Positions 53,919 to 64,000 of a stretch of 64,000 nt of DNA are shown piece after piece. The notes below the pieces were generated by a model that saw only the letters and a list, made by a program, of their open reading frames with translations, was not told the origin of the DNA and did no database searches. Source of the stretch: Rubrivivax sp. (lineage in GTDB: Bacteria > Pseudomonadota > Gammaproteobacteria > Burkholderiales > Burkholderiaceae_C). How positions within the stretch are numbered: position 1 is the stretch's first letter; the number at the start of each line of letters is the position of its first letter. Made by a program: the position numbers and the translations under genes. The stretch covers positions 81,960 through 145,959 of the forward strand of contig JAIXYO010000070.1 in NCBI GenBank assembly GCA_027490215.1, read 5' to 3'.

Positions 53919-56900
53919 TCACTGCGTCATCTGAGACCACGCCTTTTCCAGCCGTTTGGCGCTGACCGGCTGCGGAGTTCGCAGCTCCTGCGCGAACAGG
54001 CTGATGCGCAGCTCTTCGATCAACCAACGGAACTCATCGAGCCGCGCATCCCGTACGCCTTTGCGCTCGGAGACAGCGCGGAGGTAGCGCTGCTCGATCG
54101 GGCGCAGTTCGCCCAACCGCGCGGCGTCTCGCGCCGGGTCGGCGCGCCACTTGTCGAGCCGCATCACGACGCCCTTCAAAAAGCGCGGCAGGTGGGCCAG
54201 CTGAGGCCACGGTGTCGCCTGCAGAAAGCGCTTGGACACCAATCGGGCGAGTTGCGCCTCGATGTCTTCCGACACCTCCTTGGTTGCCCGTGAATCCTTC
54301 AGCTTGCGCACGGCCGCAGCATGATCCACCAGCACCGCATGCGACGTACGCGCGATCTCGTTGGCAATCAGCGTCAGGCGCCCTCGCCCTTCGTCGATGC
54401 GACGCCGGAATGTGCACGCATCGGTGGGCAGTGGATCAACCAGGAAGGCGCGTTCGATTGCCAGGCCGACGATCTGCTCACGCAGTTCCTCGGTCGAGCC
54501 CAAGGCAAGGTACAGCACCGACATTTTCTGGAAGTCAGGTATGTTCTTCTCCAGGTACTTGAGCGCCTCGCGAATCTGCAGCGCGACCAGCCGGCGCAGG
54601 CCCTCACGGTGGCGGGATGATGCGACGGCGGGCTCGTCAAACACCTCGATCGCAACCGCGGTGCTGCGGTCAATCAGCGCCGGAAAGCCAACCATGGCTT
54701 GCGCGCCACGGCGCACCTCCATCAGTTCCGGAAGCTCGCCGAAAGTCCAGTCGGTGTACAGCGCATCCACACTGGAAACCGATGCGGCCGGCTGCGTATC
54801 GACTGGCTCCGCACGGCCACGGGCGCGTAGCGGCTCGACGAGCTTCGCCTCGCTCGGTGCGGACGCGTTGGTAGATGGCGTCACAGTTGCGGTGACCTTC
54901 AACTGCGCCAGCGCCTGGAAGGCTGTACGCGCTTGGCTGCCCAGCTCGGCCTTCAGCGTCGCCAGGTTGCGGCCCGTACCGAGCTGGCGGCCATGCTCGT
55001 CGACCACGCGGAAGTTCATGAAGAGGTGTGCGGGTACCTGCTCGATCTTGAAATCGCCGCGCTTCACATCGAGTTGCGTCCTGCCTCGTACATGCTTCAA
55101 CAAGGCATCGACCAGACCGCCGCTGCCAAAACCTTGCGCCGTGTCGATGTCAGCAATGAAGTCAGCGACGTAGTCAGGCAAAGGTACCAGCCGCGAACGC
55201 GGCCGCTGATGAAGGCTTTTCGCCAGCGCCAGCACCTTGTCCTTCAACATGCCCGGCACCAGCCATTCGCAGCGTTCGTCACTGACCTGGTTCAGCGCGT
55301 AGATCGGCACCGTCACCGTCACGCCGTCCTTCGCGTCGCCTGGCTCGTGGAGGTAGACCGCGGGGCAATCGACACCGCCCATGCGCAACGTCTTAGGGAA
55401 CGCGGCGGTGGTGATGCCAGCGGCTTCGTGGCGCATCAGCTCTTCGCGCGTCAGCATCAACAGCTTGGGCTGGCGCTTGATCTCGTCGCGGTACCAGCGC
55501 TCCAGCGTCGCACCACTGCAGACCTCGGCGGGCAGTTGCTGGTCGTAGAACGCGTGAATCAGTTCGTCGTCGACCAACACGTCCTGGCGGCGCGATTTGT
55601 GTTCGAGATCTTCGACCTGCGCAATGAGCTTTCGGTTGGCCGCCAGGAATGGCAACCGGGTCTCCCATTCGCCTGCAACCAGCGCTTCGCGGATGAAGAT
55701 CTCGCGCGCGTCGGCCGGGTTCAGAAGACCGAAGTTCACGCGACGATTGCTGTAGACCACGATGCCGTACAGCGTGGCGCGCTCCAATGCGATGACCTCG
55801 GCCGCCTTCTTCTCCCAGTGCGGTTCCAGTAACTGGGTCTTGATCACATGCGCCGCAATCTGCGGCAGCCATTGCGGCTCGATCGCCGCGATGCCGCGGC
55901 CGTAAAGCCGCGTCGTGTCGACGAGTTCCGCAGCCACGATCCAGCGGCCGGGCTTCTTCGACAGATTGATGCCCGGATGTCGGTAGAAGCGGATACCGCG
56001 CGCGCCGAGGTACCACTCGTCCTCATCGCTCTTCACACCGATGTTGCCCAGCAATCCAGCCAGCAGCGACAGGTGCAGCTGCTCGTAGGTTGCCGGTGAT
56101 GCATTGAGTCGCCAGCCGTTCTCTGCAACGACTGTGAGCAACTGCGAATGGATGTCGCGCCACTCGCGTACTCGGCGCGGCGAGATGAAGTGCTCGCGCA
56201 GCAGCTGCTCCTGCTTGCGCACGCTGAGCTTGTGTTCGGGCTGGGCTTCACCGAGTCCTCCGCCGCGCGAGGCTTCGAGCCACTTCCACAGCTTCAGCGT
56301 GCCAAGAAACTCCGAGCGATCATCGTCGAACTGCTTGTGCGCCGTGTCGGCAGCCTGCTGCGCTTCCAGTGGCCGGTCGCGCACGTCCTGCACGCTCATC
56401 GCACTGGCGACGACCAGCACCTCGGCGAGGGCCTGGCGGGTGCGCGCCTCCAGGATCATCCGGCCCACGCGGGGATCCAGCGGCAGACGCGCCAGTTCCC
56501 GGCCCATGGACGTCAGCTCGTTGCGGTCGTCGACGGCACCGAGTTCGGCCAGCAGCTGGTAGCCGTCGGCGATCGCGCGGCGCGGCGGCGGTTCGATGAA
56601 CGGGAAGTCCTCGACCAGCCCCAGGTTCAGGGACTTCATCCGCAGTATCACGCCTGCCAAAGAGGACCGCATGATTTCGGGGTCGGTGAATTTCGGTCGC
56701 CCGGCGAAGTCCTTCTCGTCGTACAGCCGGATGCAGATGCCATTGCTGACTCGACCGCAGCGACCCGCGCGCTGGTTGGCCGCGGCCTGGCTGGTCGGTT
56801 CGATCTGCAGTTGCTCGACCTTGTTGCGGTAGCTGTAGCGCTTGACACGCGCCGTGCCGGCATCGATCACGTACTGGATACCGGGCACCGTCAGCGAGGT

Positions 56901-57854
56901 TTCGGCCACATTCGTCGCGAGCACGATGCGCCGCGCACTGTGAGGTTCAAAGACATGATCCTGTTCCAGCTGACTGAGCCGCGCGAACAATGACACCACT
57001 TCGACGCCGGGCGGATGGTGACGCCGCAGGTGATCTGCAGCATCGCGGATCTCGCGTTCTCCGGGCAGGAATACCAGCACGTCGCCGCCGGATCCTGCAG
57101 CGCCGCTCATCCACAGTTCGTCGACGGCATCCCCGATCGCCTGGTTCAGTCCGTACTCACGGCTGTCTTCGAACGGACGCCAGCGCTGCTCGACCGGGAA
57201 CAACCGACCCGACACCTGGATCACCGGCGCAGGTCCGTCCTGGCTGGCGAAGTGCTGCGCGAAACGATCAGCATCGATGGTGGCCGAAGTGACGATCACC
57301 TTCAGATCTGGCCGCCGCGGGAGCAGCTGCCGCAGGTAACCGAGCAGGAAGTCAATGTTCAGGCTGCGTTCGTGCGCCTCATCGATGATCAGCGTGTCGT
57401 AGGCTCGCAGCAGCGGATCGGTCTGCGTCTCGGCCAGCAGGATGCCGTCGGTCATCAGCTTGACGCTGGCGCCGGGTGACAGCCGATCCTGGAACCTTAC
57501 CTTGAAGCCAACGATCTCACCCAACGGCGAATTCAGCTCCTGAGCAATGCGTTTGGCGACGCTCGACGCCGCGATGCGGCGCGGTTGCGTATGGCCAATC
57601 AGGCCGCGGCCGCCGGCACCGCGACCGCGGCCGAGAGTGAGAGCGATCTTCGGCAGTTGGGTGGTTTTGCCCGAGCCAGTCTCACCGCAGACTATGACGA
57701 CCTGATGCGCCGCAATAGCCGTCGCGATGTCGTCACGTCGGGCCGAGACCGGAAGCGTGTCGGCAAAGGTGATCTCAGGAATCGGGTTCGCGAGCATTGC
57801 ATTCGCACGGTGCGCAAAGCGGGGCGTCAGTCGGGCTCGCGGGGCAGACGTCAT
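53919..57854 (-). CDS. hrpA: ATP-dependent RNA helicase HrpA
   Basis: This is a large DEAH-box helicase of 1311 residues, normal for HrpA. Motif I is GETGSGKTTQLP, motif II is DEAH, motif III is VTSATIDADRFA and motif VI is QRAGRCGR. An OB-like region and a long C-terminal domain follow. HrpA remodels RNA and helps rescue collided ribosomes. The ATG at 57854 is chosen because GAAGG precedes it; an ATG at 57797 is a weaker alternative. It is divergent from argA with 42 bp between starts. Confidence 0.95.
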   Translation of the reverse strand: MTSAPRARLTPRFAHRANAMLANPIPEITFADTLPVSARRDDIATAIAAHQVVIVCGETGSGKTTQLPKIALTLGRGRGAGGRGLIGHTQPRRIAASSVAKRIAQELNSPLGEIVGFKVRFQDRLSPGASVKLMTDGILLAETQTDPLLRAYDTLIIDEAHERSLNIDFLLGYLRQLLPRRPDLKVIVTSATIDADRFAQHFASQDGPAPVIQVSGRLFPVEQRWRPFEDSREYGLNQAIGDAVDELWMSGAAGSGGDVLVFLPGEREIRDAADHLRRHHPPGVEVVSLFARLSQLEQDHVFEPHSARRIVLATNVAETSLTVPGIQYVIDAGTARVKRYSYRNKVEQLQIEPTSQAAANQRAGRCGRVSNGICIRLYDEKDFAGRPKFTDPEIMRSSLAGVILRMKSLNLGLVEDFPFIEPPPRRAIADGYQLLAELGAVDDRNELTSMGRELARLPLDPRVGRMILEARTRQALAEVLVVASAMSVQDVRDRPLEAQQAADTAHKQFDDDRSEFLGTLKLWKWLEASRGGGLGEAQPEHKLSVRKQEQLLREHFISPRRVREWRDIHSQLLTVVAENGWRLNASPATYEQLHLSLLAGLLGNIGVKSDEDEWYLGARGIRFYRHPGINLSKKPGRWIVAAELVDTTRLYGRGIAAIEPQWLPQIAAHVIKTQLLEPHWEKKAAEVIALERATLYGIVVYSNRRVNFGLLNPADAREIFIREALVAGEWETRLPFLAANRKLIAQVEDLEHKSRRQDVLVDDELIHAFYDQQLPAEVCSGATLERWYRDEIKRQPKLLMLTREELMRHEAAGITTAAFPKTLRMGGVDCPAVYLHEPGDAKDGVTVTVPIYALNQVSDERCEWLVPGMLKDKVLALAKSLHQRPRSRLVPLPDYVADFIADIDTAQGFGSGGLVDALLKHVRGRTQLDVKRGDFKIEQVPAHLFMNFRVVDEHGRQLGTGRNLATLKAELGSQARTAFQALAQLKVTATVTPSTNASAPSEAKLVEPLRARGRAEPVDTQPAASVSSVDALYTDWTFGELPELMEVRRGAQAMVGFPALIDRSTAVAIEVFDEPAVASSRHREGLRRLVALQIREALKYLEKNIPDFQKMSVLYLALGSTEELREQIVGLAIERAFLVDPLPTDACTFRRRIDEGRGRLTLIANEIARTSHAVLVDHAAAVRKLKDSRATKEVSEDIEAQLARLVSKRFLQATPWPQLAHLPRFLKGVVMRLDKWRADPARDAARLGELRPIEQRYLRAVSERKGVRDARLDEFRWLIEELRISLFAQELRTPQPVSAKRLEKAWSQMTQ

Positions 57855-57896
57855 CGGGCCTTCATGCAAAATCGAGCATTATTTCAAAGCGCCACG

Positions 57897-59237
57897 ATGA
57901 GCCTGGTTTTCCCCCACACGTTCGTACCGTGGTTCCGCTCGGTTGCACCGTACATTCACGCGCACCGCAGCAAGACCTTTGTCGTCGCCATCGCGGGCGA
58001 GTTGATCGCCGCCGGCAAGCTGAACACCTTCGCCCAGGACCTGGCACTGATCCACGCGATGGGCATCAAGGTCGTACTGGTGCACGGCTTTCGGCCGCAG
58101 GTCGAGGAGCAGCTCAAGGCCAAAGGGCATGTCTCCCAATACAGCCACGGCATGCGCGTCACCGATGCGATCGCTCTGGACTGTGCACAGGAGGCGGCTG
58201 GGCAACTTCGCTACGAGATCGAGGCCGCGTTCTCGCAAGGGTTGCCGAACACGCCGATGGCGGGCAGCCAGATCCGCGTCGTGTCGGGCAACTTCATCAC
58301 CGCCAAGCCGGTCGGTGTGATTGACGGCGTGGACTTCCAGCACACAGGGCTGGTGCGCAAGATCGATGCAATCGGCATCCGCCGCGCCGTCGACTTTGGC
58401 GCGCTAGTGATGCTTTCGCCCTTCGGTTTTTCGCCCACCGGTGAGGCCTTCAACCTGAGCATGGAAGACGTCGCCGCGAGTGCCGCAATTTCATTGCAGG
58501 CCGACAAGCTGATCTACGTCACCGAGGTCAAGGGCATACCGCTTGATATCACCGACCCAGGCAGCGCGATCGATCAGGAACTGGCGCTCGCCGACGCCGA
58601 GAAACTGTTGGCGGCTCTGCCAAACCCACAGCAGCCCACCGATACCGCGTTTTATTTGCAGCATGCAGTGAAAGCGAGTCGCAACGGTGTCGTGCGCGTC
58701 CACATCATTCCGTTTTCTGTCGATGGCTCGGTGCTGATGGAATCATTCACCCACGATGGTGTAGGCACGATGATCGTCGATGAAAAATTGGAAAGTCTGC
58801 GCGAGGCCACTGCTGACGACATTGGTGGTGTGTTGCAGTTGATCGTGCCATTTGAAAACGACGGCACATTGGTGAAGAGGGATCGCACTGAAATCGAACG
58901 CGACATCGATTTTTATACGGTCATTGAACACGATGGCGTGATATTCGGTTGCGCAGCGCTATACCCTTATCCAGAGAAACACACCGGAGAGATGGCTGCA
59001 TTGACCGTCTCGCCGGAAGTACAGGGACAAGGCGACGGCGAGCGCATTCTGAAGCGCATCGAGCAGCGCGCTCGCGCGATGGGATTGAAGAGCGTCTTCG
59101 TGTTGACCACGAGGACGATGCACTGGTTCATCAAACGAGGCTTCGAGCAGGTCTCGCCTGAATGGCTGCCCGAAGCACGGCAAAGAAAATACAACTGGGA
59201 TCGCCGCTCGCAGGTGCTGGTGAAGACACTCGCCTGA
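57897..59237 (+). CDS. argA: N-acetylglutamate synthase
   Basis: ArgA makes N-acetylglutamate, the first step of arginine synthesis. The 446-residue protein has an amino-acid-kinase domain ([23 protein letters not shown], then [14 protein letters not shown] and [20 protein letters not shown]). A C-terminal GNAT domain follows ([26 protein letters not shown]). The ATG at 57897 is chosen; the frame extends upstream only through hrpA antisense sequence. Confidence 0.96.
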   Translation: MSLVFPHTFVPWFRSVAPYIHAHRSKTFVVAIAGELIAAGKLNTFAQDLALIHAMGIKVVLVHGFRPQVEEQLKAKGHVSQYSHGMRVTDAIALDCAQEAAGQLRYEIEAAFSQGLPNTPMAGSQIRVVSGNFITAKPVGVIDGVDFQHTGLVRKIDAIGIRRAVDFGALVMLSPFGFSPTGEAFNLSMEDVAASAAISLQADKLIYVTEVKGIPLDITDPGSAIDQELALADAEKLLAALPNPQQPTDTAFYLQHAVKASRNGVVRVHIIPFSVDGSVLMESFTHDGVGTMIVDEKLESLREATADDIGGVLQLIVPFENDGTLVKRDRTEIERDIDFYTVIEHDGVIFGCAALYPYPEKHTGEMAALTVSPEVQGQGDGERILKRIEQRARAMGLKSVFVLTTRTMHWFIKRGFEQVSPEWLPEARQRKYNWDRRSQVLVKTLA

Positions 59238-59305
59238 TCACAGTCATCTTGTTCGCCGCCTCATGCGGCTCATTCATCGAACACATCCTGATCGGAGACA
59301 TCCCC

Positions 59306-59578
59306 ATGGCACGTACCGTCAATTGCATTCATCTGAAGAAGGTCGGCGAGGGACTCGACTATTCGCCTTACCCTGGCGAACTCGGCAAGCGGATCTACAA
59401 CGAGGTCAGCAAAGAAGCCTGGGCTCTCTGGATGAAACACCAGACTATGCTGGTCAACGAAAACCGTTTGAATCTGGCAGACCTGCGGTCTCGTCAATAT
59501 TTGGCACGACAGATGGAGAATTTCTTTTTCGGCAGCGGTGCGGAACAGGTGGCCGGTTACGTCCCACCGTCAGCATGA
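59306..59578 (+). CDS. yggX: YggX-like oxidative damage protection protein
   Basis: This 90-residue protein of the YggX family protects iron-sulfur clusters and may traffic Fe(II). The conserved sequences are [12 protein letters not shown] and [38 protein letters not shown] precedes the ATG. It lies 68 bp downstream of argA. Confidence 0.95.
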   Translation: MARTVNCIHLKKVGEGLDYSPYPGELGKRIYNEVSKEAWALWMKHQTMLVNENRLNLADLRSRQYLARQMENFFFGSGAEQVAGYVPPSA

Positions 59579-59668
59579 GTATTTTTTATGGAATCGATCT
59601 GCGCCTGAAAATCAAGCGGCATGCGTTGTTTTTGTGGTTTGATTCACATTGATTAATGGTGGACCGGT

Positions 59669-59695
59669 TTGACGCGACCCGGAGTTTTGTATACT
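59669..59695 (+). promoter_or_regulatory. Sigma-70-type promoter of the H-NS-like gene
   Basis: TTGACG (59669-59674) and TATACT (59690-59695) are separated by 15 bp, or 16 bp if the first hexamer is read as TTTGAC. They lie in an AT-richer 173-bp interval, 57 bp upstream of the hns-like ATG. Confidence 0.7.
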
Positions 59696-59751
59696 CGGAC
59701 CGCGTCCGGCTATACGGTGCGCTGAATTAATCTACGTTCAAAGGAAAGCTC

Positions 59752-60060
59752 ATGTCGACGCTGAAAGAATTGCTGAATCAAAAAGCGGAATTGGACAAAG
59801 TGATCGAGTCGACGCGCAAGGAAGAACTTGCCAACGCGATTGCACAAGTCAAGAGCCTGATGCAGGAATATGGCCTGACCGTCGCCGACATTTCGGTGAA
59901 GTCGTCGACACGGGCGCCGAGCGCCGCCAAGGGTGGTAAGGTCGCCGCGAAGTACCGCAATTCCGCCACGGGCGAATCCTGGAGTGGCCGCGGCTTGCAG
60001 CCAAAATGGCTGAAAGCCGCTCTGGCCTCGGGCCGCCAACTTAGCGATTTCGCGGTTTGA
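59752..60060 (+). CDS. H-NS-family nucleoid protein
   Basis: This 102-residue protein has an N-terminal coiled-coil (LKELLNQKAELDKVIESTRKEELANAIAQVKSLMQEYGL), a linker, and a C-terminal H-NS DNA-binding domain. The core is KYRNSATGESWSGRGLQPKWLKAAL, with the conserved YRNxxxGExWSGRGxxPxW signature. It binds AT-rich DNA and silences genes. AAGGAAAG precedes the ATG. A GCAGCC/GGCTGC hairpin at 60068-60083 follows the stop. Confidence 0.93.
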   Translation: MSTLKELLNQKAELDKVIESTRKEELANAIAQVKSLMQEYGLTVADISVKSSTRAPSAAKGGKVAAKYRNSATGESWSGRGLQPKWLKAALASGRQLSDFAV

Positions 60061-60067
60061 TTCAAGC

Positions 60068-60083
60068 GCAGCCCCAAGGCTGC
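60068..60083. terminator. Short GC hairpin after the H-NS-like gene
   Basis: GCAGCC, a CCAA loop and GGCTGC form a 6-bp stem 8 bp after the stop codon. No T tract follows, so termination efficiency is doubtful. Confidence 0.35.
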
Positions 60084-60180
60084 AGCTGTCCGGCCAGACT
60101 ACAGATGGGAACGGCTGACATCGTCATAGCAGATGGGTGCGGGCCGTCACCGCACGGGAGCCCGCCGCTAAACTGAAGGC

Positions 60181-62022
60181 GTGATCGCGCCTTCATTCCT
60201 TCAGGACTTGCTCTCCCGTGTCGACATCGCTGAGGTTGTCGGCAGGCACGTCACGCTGAAAAAAGCGGGGGCAAACCACATGGGCTTGTGCCCATTCCAC
60301 GGCGAAAAGTCTCCCAGCTTTGCCGTTAGTCCGAGTCGCCAGACTTACCACTGCTTCGGCTGTGGTGTGCACGGCAACGCCATCGGGTTTCTGATGGAGC
60401 ACTCCGGCATGGGATTCATTGACGCGGTCAACGATCTGGCACAGCAGGTCGGCATGACGGTACCGCAGGACGATCGCTCTCCCGAAGAGCGCGAACGCGC
60501 GGCCAAGCTCAAGGATCGGCAGAGCACCTTTTCAGACGTGCTGGCGAAGGCGGCGCACCACTATCGCCAGAAACTCAAGACCAGCCCACGCGCGATCGAC
60601 TACCTGAAGCAGCGCGGTCTCAGCGGCGAGATCGCTGCGCGTTTCGCGATCGGCTACGCGCCTGATGGCTGGCGTGCGCTGGCCAGCGCCTTTCCACGGT
60701 ATGACGACCCGCTGCTTGAGGAAAGTGGTCTGGTCATCGCCCACGAGGCCGACGATCCCTCCGCGGATGCGAAGCGCTACGACCGCTTCCGCGACCGCAT
60801 CATGTTTCCGATACGTTCGGTGCAAGGCGATGTGATTGGCTTTGGGGGGCGGGTACTGGACCGCGGCGAGCCAAAGTACCTGAATTCGCCCGAGACGCCG
60901 GTGTTCAGCAAGGGCCGCGAGTTGTACGGGTTATTCGAGGCGAGGACTGCCATCCGCCAGCACGGCTTCGCGCTGGTCGTGGAAGGCTACATGGACGTGG
61001 TGGCGCTGGCGCAACTGGGCTTTCCGAATGCAGTCGCAACCCTCGGTACCGCCTGCACTGCCGAGCATGTGCAAAAGCTGTTCCGCTTCACCGATGCGGT
61101 GGTCTTCAGTTTCGACGGCGACGCCGCAGGACGACGCGCAGCCAGTCGCGCACTGGAGGCTGCTTTGCCACACTCGACCGATCTGCGCAACGTCCGCTTC
61201 CTGTTCCTTCCTACGGAACACGACCCCGATTCGTATGTGCGAGAGCATGGCACTGAGGGTTTCAGACGCTGCATTGAGCAAGCAGTGCCGCTGTCGCGCC
61301 AGTTGATCGCCGTTGCGCAAGAAGGCTGCGACATGGGAGCGGCCGAAGGCCGAGCACGCTTTCTCGCGATCGCACGTCCGCTCTGGACGGCCCTGCCCGA
61401 CGGCGCCTTGAAGCGTCAGTTGCTCGGCGAACTGGCCGGCATCGCCACACTCGAAGCCAACGAATTGACCAACCTTTGGCAGGCTGGAGCGCCGAAATCC
61501 CGCGCAAGTGCTGGGGACGCTGCTGCAACGCCGCCACGCCGATTGATCCGGGCCGCGCGCCAGGGCACGGCAAACCAGTTGGATCGCGTCTTGTGGTTGA
61601 TGCTGCATCGCGCTGAACTGTGGTGGGAGCTCGATGGCGATGCGCACAATCTGCTGGCCGACCAGGCTGAGCCCTACGCCGCCTTGTTCGCATGTATCGA
61701 GCGCTGCCTGCACGACCATGGGCCGATGAATCCCGCGGCGTTGCACGATGAAATCGCCCGCTGCGTAGGGGCCGACGAGCGTGCACAGGTCACGCTTAAT
61801 CGGATCGCCCTACTCCACGATCCGGAGACGCATACAGACCTCAAACTACAGATGGATCTTCTGCTCGATCAGCTGCGATTGCAGGAGGTCGACCATGAGC
61901 TCAAGCTGCTGTTCGAATCGGGCCTGATGTCGCCAGACATCCTGGCGCGCAGTGCGTCTCTGATGCAAAGCCGAGCGCGCCTGAAAGCCCTGTTGACCAA
62001 GGCCCCGCCTCAGCCCATCTGA
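60181..62022 (+). CDS. dnaG: DNA primase
   Basis: DnaG makes RNA primers at the replication fork. The 613-residue protein starts with a CHC2 zinc finger (CPFHGEKSPSF through HCFGCG). The TOPRIM domain contains VVEGYMDVVALAQ and SFDGDAAGRRAA, and a C-terminal helicase-binding domain follows. The GTG at 60181 is the start. It is followed by rpoD, as in the macromolecular synthesis operon, but rpsU is not upstream here. Confidence 0.96.
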   Translation: MIAPSFLQDLLSRVDIAEVVGRHVTLKKAGANHMGLCPFHGEKSPSFAVSPSRQTYHCFGCGVHGNAIGFLMEHSGMGFIDAVNDLAQQVGMTVPQDDRSPEERERAAKLKDRQSTFSDVLAKAAHHYRQKLKTSPRAIDYLKQRGLSGEIAARFAIGYAPDGWRALASAFPRYDDPLLEESGLVIAHEADDPSADAKRYDRFRDRIMFPIRSVQGDVIGFGGRVLDRGEPKYLNSPETPVFSKGRELYGLFEARTAIRQHGFALVVEGYMDVVALAQLGFPNAVATLGTACTAEHVQKLFRFTDAVVFSFDGDAAGRRAASRALEAALPHSTDLRNVRFLFLPTEHDPDSYVREHGTEGFRRCIEQAVPLSRQLIAVAQEGCDMGAAEGRARFLAIARPLWTALPDGALKRQLLGELAGIATLEANELTNLWQAGAPKSRASAGDAAATPPRRLIRAARQGTANQLDRVLWLMLHRAELWWELDGDAHNLLADQAEPYAALFACIERCLHDHGPMNPAALHDEIARCVGADERAQVTLNRIALLHDPETHTDLKLQMDLLLDQLRLQEVDHELKLLFESGLMSPDILARSASLMQSRARLKALLTKAPPQPI

Positions 62023-62076
62023 GACACGCCGCGTCTCGCGGAGAGCCCAGCCAGACCTTCAATCGAGCTTGCAAAT

Positions 62077-62085
62077 TGGTATAAT
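62077..62085 (+). promoter_or_regulatory. Extended -10 promoter upstream of rpoD
   Basis: TGGTATAAT combines a TGn extension with a perfect TATAAT hexamer; a -35 element is weak or absent. It lies 211 bp upstream of the rpoD start in the 273-bp dnaG-rpoD interval and would give rpoD its own transcript. Confidence 0.6.
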
Positions 62086-62295
62086 CCTCAGCTGCGCTGA
62101 AATCGCTGCATTTCTCAGCGGCTTCGGCAGCGTTCACCCTGACGACCCAGTTACGGGCCTGATTGCCGAGGTGATCCGGCGACATGGTCGGTGGGTTCTG
62201 ACTTCAATTCGCTGAATGCCGAGCTTGTCGAACGACGCGTTCGACTCCATCTGTAGAGACCATGGCGGTGTTTTCCCGCCCCATTTAGGAATTGC

Positions 62296-64000
62296 ATGAC
62301 TGCGAAGAAAAGCGCGCCGACGGCGGCTGTCAAGCCGGCCACCCCTGCAAAGGCTGCCACAGAGAAATCCGGTGACAAGAAGGTTGCTGCAGTCAAGCAG
62401 CCTGCAGCGTCCAAGACCGAAGCGAAGACCGCGTCCAAGGCCGTTGCAGCGGACGACAAGGCCAAAAAAGGCCGCAAGCCTGCGAAGGTCGACGCCAAGG
62501 CTAAAAAGGCTGAACTGGTCGAGGAAGACTTCTCTGACATCGAAGGCGACCTCGAAGGCGAGCCTGAAGTCGAAGCAGTTGACGACGCCGAGAAAGCCAA
62601 GGCAAAACCGCTGCGCATGAAGGTCTCGCGCGCCAAGGAGCGTGCGCTGATGCGCGAGTTCGGTCTCGACGAGACGGCGCTGACCGAAGAGGAAGTAGCC
62701 AAGCGCCGCCAGGAGCTGAAAACGCTCATCAAGATGGGCAAGACGCGTGGTTTCCTGACACACCAGGAAATCAACGACCACTTGCCGGAAAAGCTGGTCG
62801 ACAACGAAATTCTCGAAGCCATCGTGTCGATGCTCAACGACATGGGCATCGCGGTCTATGAGCAGGCTCCGGATGCAGCGACGCTGCTGATCGCCGGCGG
62901 CGGCACCACCACCGCGACCGAGGAAGAGGCCGAGGAAGCAGCCGAGGCGGCGCTGTCTACTGTCGACTCCGAGTTCGGTCGCACCACCGACCCGGTGCGT
63001 ATGTACATGCGCGAGATGGGCACGGTCGAACTGTTGACCCGTGAAGGCGAGATCGAAATCGCCAAGCGCATCGAAGGTGGCCTGCAGTCCATGATGTTGG
63101 CCATCAGCGCCTCGCCGACAACAATCGCCGAGATCCTCGCCTATGCCGACCGCATCGGCGCTGGCGAAATGACGATCTCTGAAGTGGTCGATGGCTTCGT
63201 CTCGGAAGGCGAAGCAGACGACTATGTGGCAGAGGAAGACGTTGACTTCTTCGACGAAGAAGACGATGACGATGGCAACGGCGGCAGCAAGGCGCTGACC
63301 AAGAAGCTCGAAGAATTGAAGACCCAGGCACTGGCGAAGTTCGCCAACCTGCGCGTCAATTTCGACAAGATGCGCAAGGCCTTCGAGAAGGAGGGCTATC
63401 AATCGCCCGCCTACAGCAAGGCGCAGCAGGCCATCAGCGCCGAGCTGATGACGATCCGCTTCACCGTCAAGACAATCGAAAAGCTGTGCGCCATCCTGCG
63501 CTCGCAGGTGGACGATGTGCGCCGCTATGAGCGTGAATTGCGCAAGATCCTGGTCGACAAGTGCGGCATGCCGCAGGACCACTTCATCAAGCATTTCCCG
63601 CCGAACCTGCTGAACCTGAAGTGGGCAGAAAAAGAGATCGCCGCCAACAAGCCCTATAGCGCCGTGCTGGCGCGCAATCTGCCACCCGTGCAGGAACTTC
63701 AGAAGAAGCTGACCGACCAGCAGGCCCGGGCTGTCGTGCCGCTCGACGATCTGAAAAAGATCAACAAGCGCATGAACGAGGGCGAGAAGTCTTCGCGCGA
63801 TGCCAAGAAGGAAATGATCGAGGCCAACTTGCGCCTCGTGATCTCGATCGCGAAGAAGTACACCAACCGCGGCCTGCAGTTCCTCGACCTGATCCAGGAA
63901 GGCAACATCGGCCTGATGAAGGCGGTCGACAAGTTCGAATACCGCCGCGGCTACAAGTTCTCGACCTATGCGACCTGGTGGATCCGCCAAGCGATCACGC
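62296..64000 (+). CDS. rpoD: RNA polymerase sigma factor RpoD, N-terminal 568 codons (runs off right edge)
   Basis: This is the primary sigma factor. The frame is open from the ATG at 62296, preceded by AGGA, to the window end. It starts with a Lys/Ala-rich tail ([15 protein letters not shown]). Region 1.1 includes [24 protein letters not shown], and region 1.2 holds [29 protein letters not shown]. An acidic non-conserved region and regions 2.1-2.3 ([20 protein letters not shown], then [16 protein letters not shown]) follow. Regions 2.4-4 lie outside the window. Confidence 0.97.
   Translation, partial: MTAKKSAPTAAVKPATPAKAATEKSGDKKVAAVKQPAASKTEAKTASKAVAADDKAKKGRKPAKVDAKAKKAELVEEDFSDIEGDLEGEPEVEAVDDAEKAKAKPLRMKVSRAKERALMREFGLDETALTEEEVAKRRQELKTLIKMGKTRGFLTHQEINDHLPEKLVDNEILEAIVSMLNDMGIAVYEQAPDAATLLIAGGGTTTATEEEAEEAAEAALSTVDSEFGRTTDPVRMYMREMGTVELLTREGEIEIAKRIEGGLQSMMLAISASPTTIAEILAYADRIGAGEMTISEVVDGFVSEGEADDYVAEEDVDFFDEEDDDDGNGGSKALTKKLEELKTQALAKFANLRVNFDKMRKAFEKEGYQSPAYSKAQQAISAELMTIRFTVKTIEKLCAILRSQVDDVRRYERELRKILVDKCGMPQDHFIKHFPPNLLNLKWAEKEIAANKPYSAVLARNLPPVQELQKKLTDQQARAVVPLDDLKKINKRMNEGEKSSRDAKKEMIEANLRLVISIAKKYTNRGLQFLDLIQEGNIGLMKAVDKFEYRRGYKFSTYATWWIRQAIT

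Noticed and set aside
1..64000. Phage, integron, toxin-antitoxin, restriction or CRISPR-Cas genes
   Set aside because: None of the coding regions carries motifs of these systems, and no direct-repeat array or integrase was seen.

Overview
The window is 64 kb of GC-rich, densely coding DNA from a betaproteobacterium, most likely of the order Burkholderiales. The evidence is gene content and gene order: argA divergent from hrpA, xseB-ispA-dxs next to a Rieske oxygenase and a rhodanese, pepA-holC divergent from lptFG, cysB behind a CbiX-type chelatase, a FimV-like protein and an H-NS-like protein. The genus cannot be fixed from the sequence alone. No transposase, integrase, phage gene, rRNA operon or CRISPR array was seen.

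Layout. 0-1.8 kb: ferrous iron uptake (feoAB, with a Fur-like box), folA and a VIT-type metal transporter. 1.8-13.6 kb: two chemoreceptors flank a sulfur region with a CysB-like regulator, a fatty-acid desaturase, a quinone oxidoreductase and a full sulfate/thiosulfate ABC transporter (cysA, cysW, cysT) with two binding proteins, one CysP-like and one Sbp-like. 13.9-15.3 kb: an ECF sigma factor, a small zinc-finger anti-sigma and a secreted three-repeat protein. 15.5-21.8 kb: accessory genes, namely a cupin, a DinB/YHS/DoxX operon, an alpha/beta-hydrolase/DedA/ATP-grasp operon and an OlsB-like acyltransferase. 21.9-25.6 kb: two MscS channels and a ChaA antiporter. 25.8-31 kb: cbpA-cbpM, a TonB/TolA-like protein with a very long 5-residue repeat, a TA-flanked MITE-like element and ppx. 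31-41.5 kb: sseA, Rieske oxygenase, xseB-ispA-dxs, a pair of inverted structured elements, a VOC protein, a large PLP decarboxylase, NfeD and SPFH proteins and a DUF2237 protein. 41.6-53.5 kb: tRNA-Ser, a lipoprotein, a LivK-like binding protein, holC-pepA, and a tightly coupled lptF-lptG-cbiX-cysB-aminotransferase operon converging on a fimV-like gene. 53.6-64 kb: tRNA-Arg, tRNA-Pro, hrpA, argA, yggX, an H-NS-like gene, dnaG and the first 1.7 kb of rpoD, which runs off the right edge.

Two themes recur. Sulfur assimilation appears at two loci: the transporter with its regulator, and cysB with a sirohydrochlorin-type chelatase. Membrane and envelope functions appear repeatedly: LPS export, channels, lipid-modifying enzymes, SPFH/NfeD and a TonB-like protein.

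The most unusual non-coding feature is a pair of divergently oriented elements at 36420-36550 and 36608-36736. Each has a 24-25 bp stem enclosing an 81-nt loop. The loop cores are identical, but the stem sequences are unrelated. Every stem irregularity is G-U compatible on the same strand of the element, which suggests a structured RNA. A second unusual element at 29096-29365 supplies the stop codon of ppx and the apparent start codon of the TonB-like gene.
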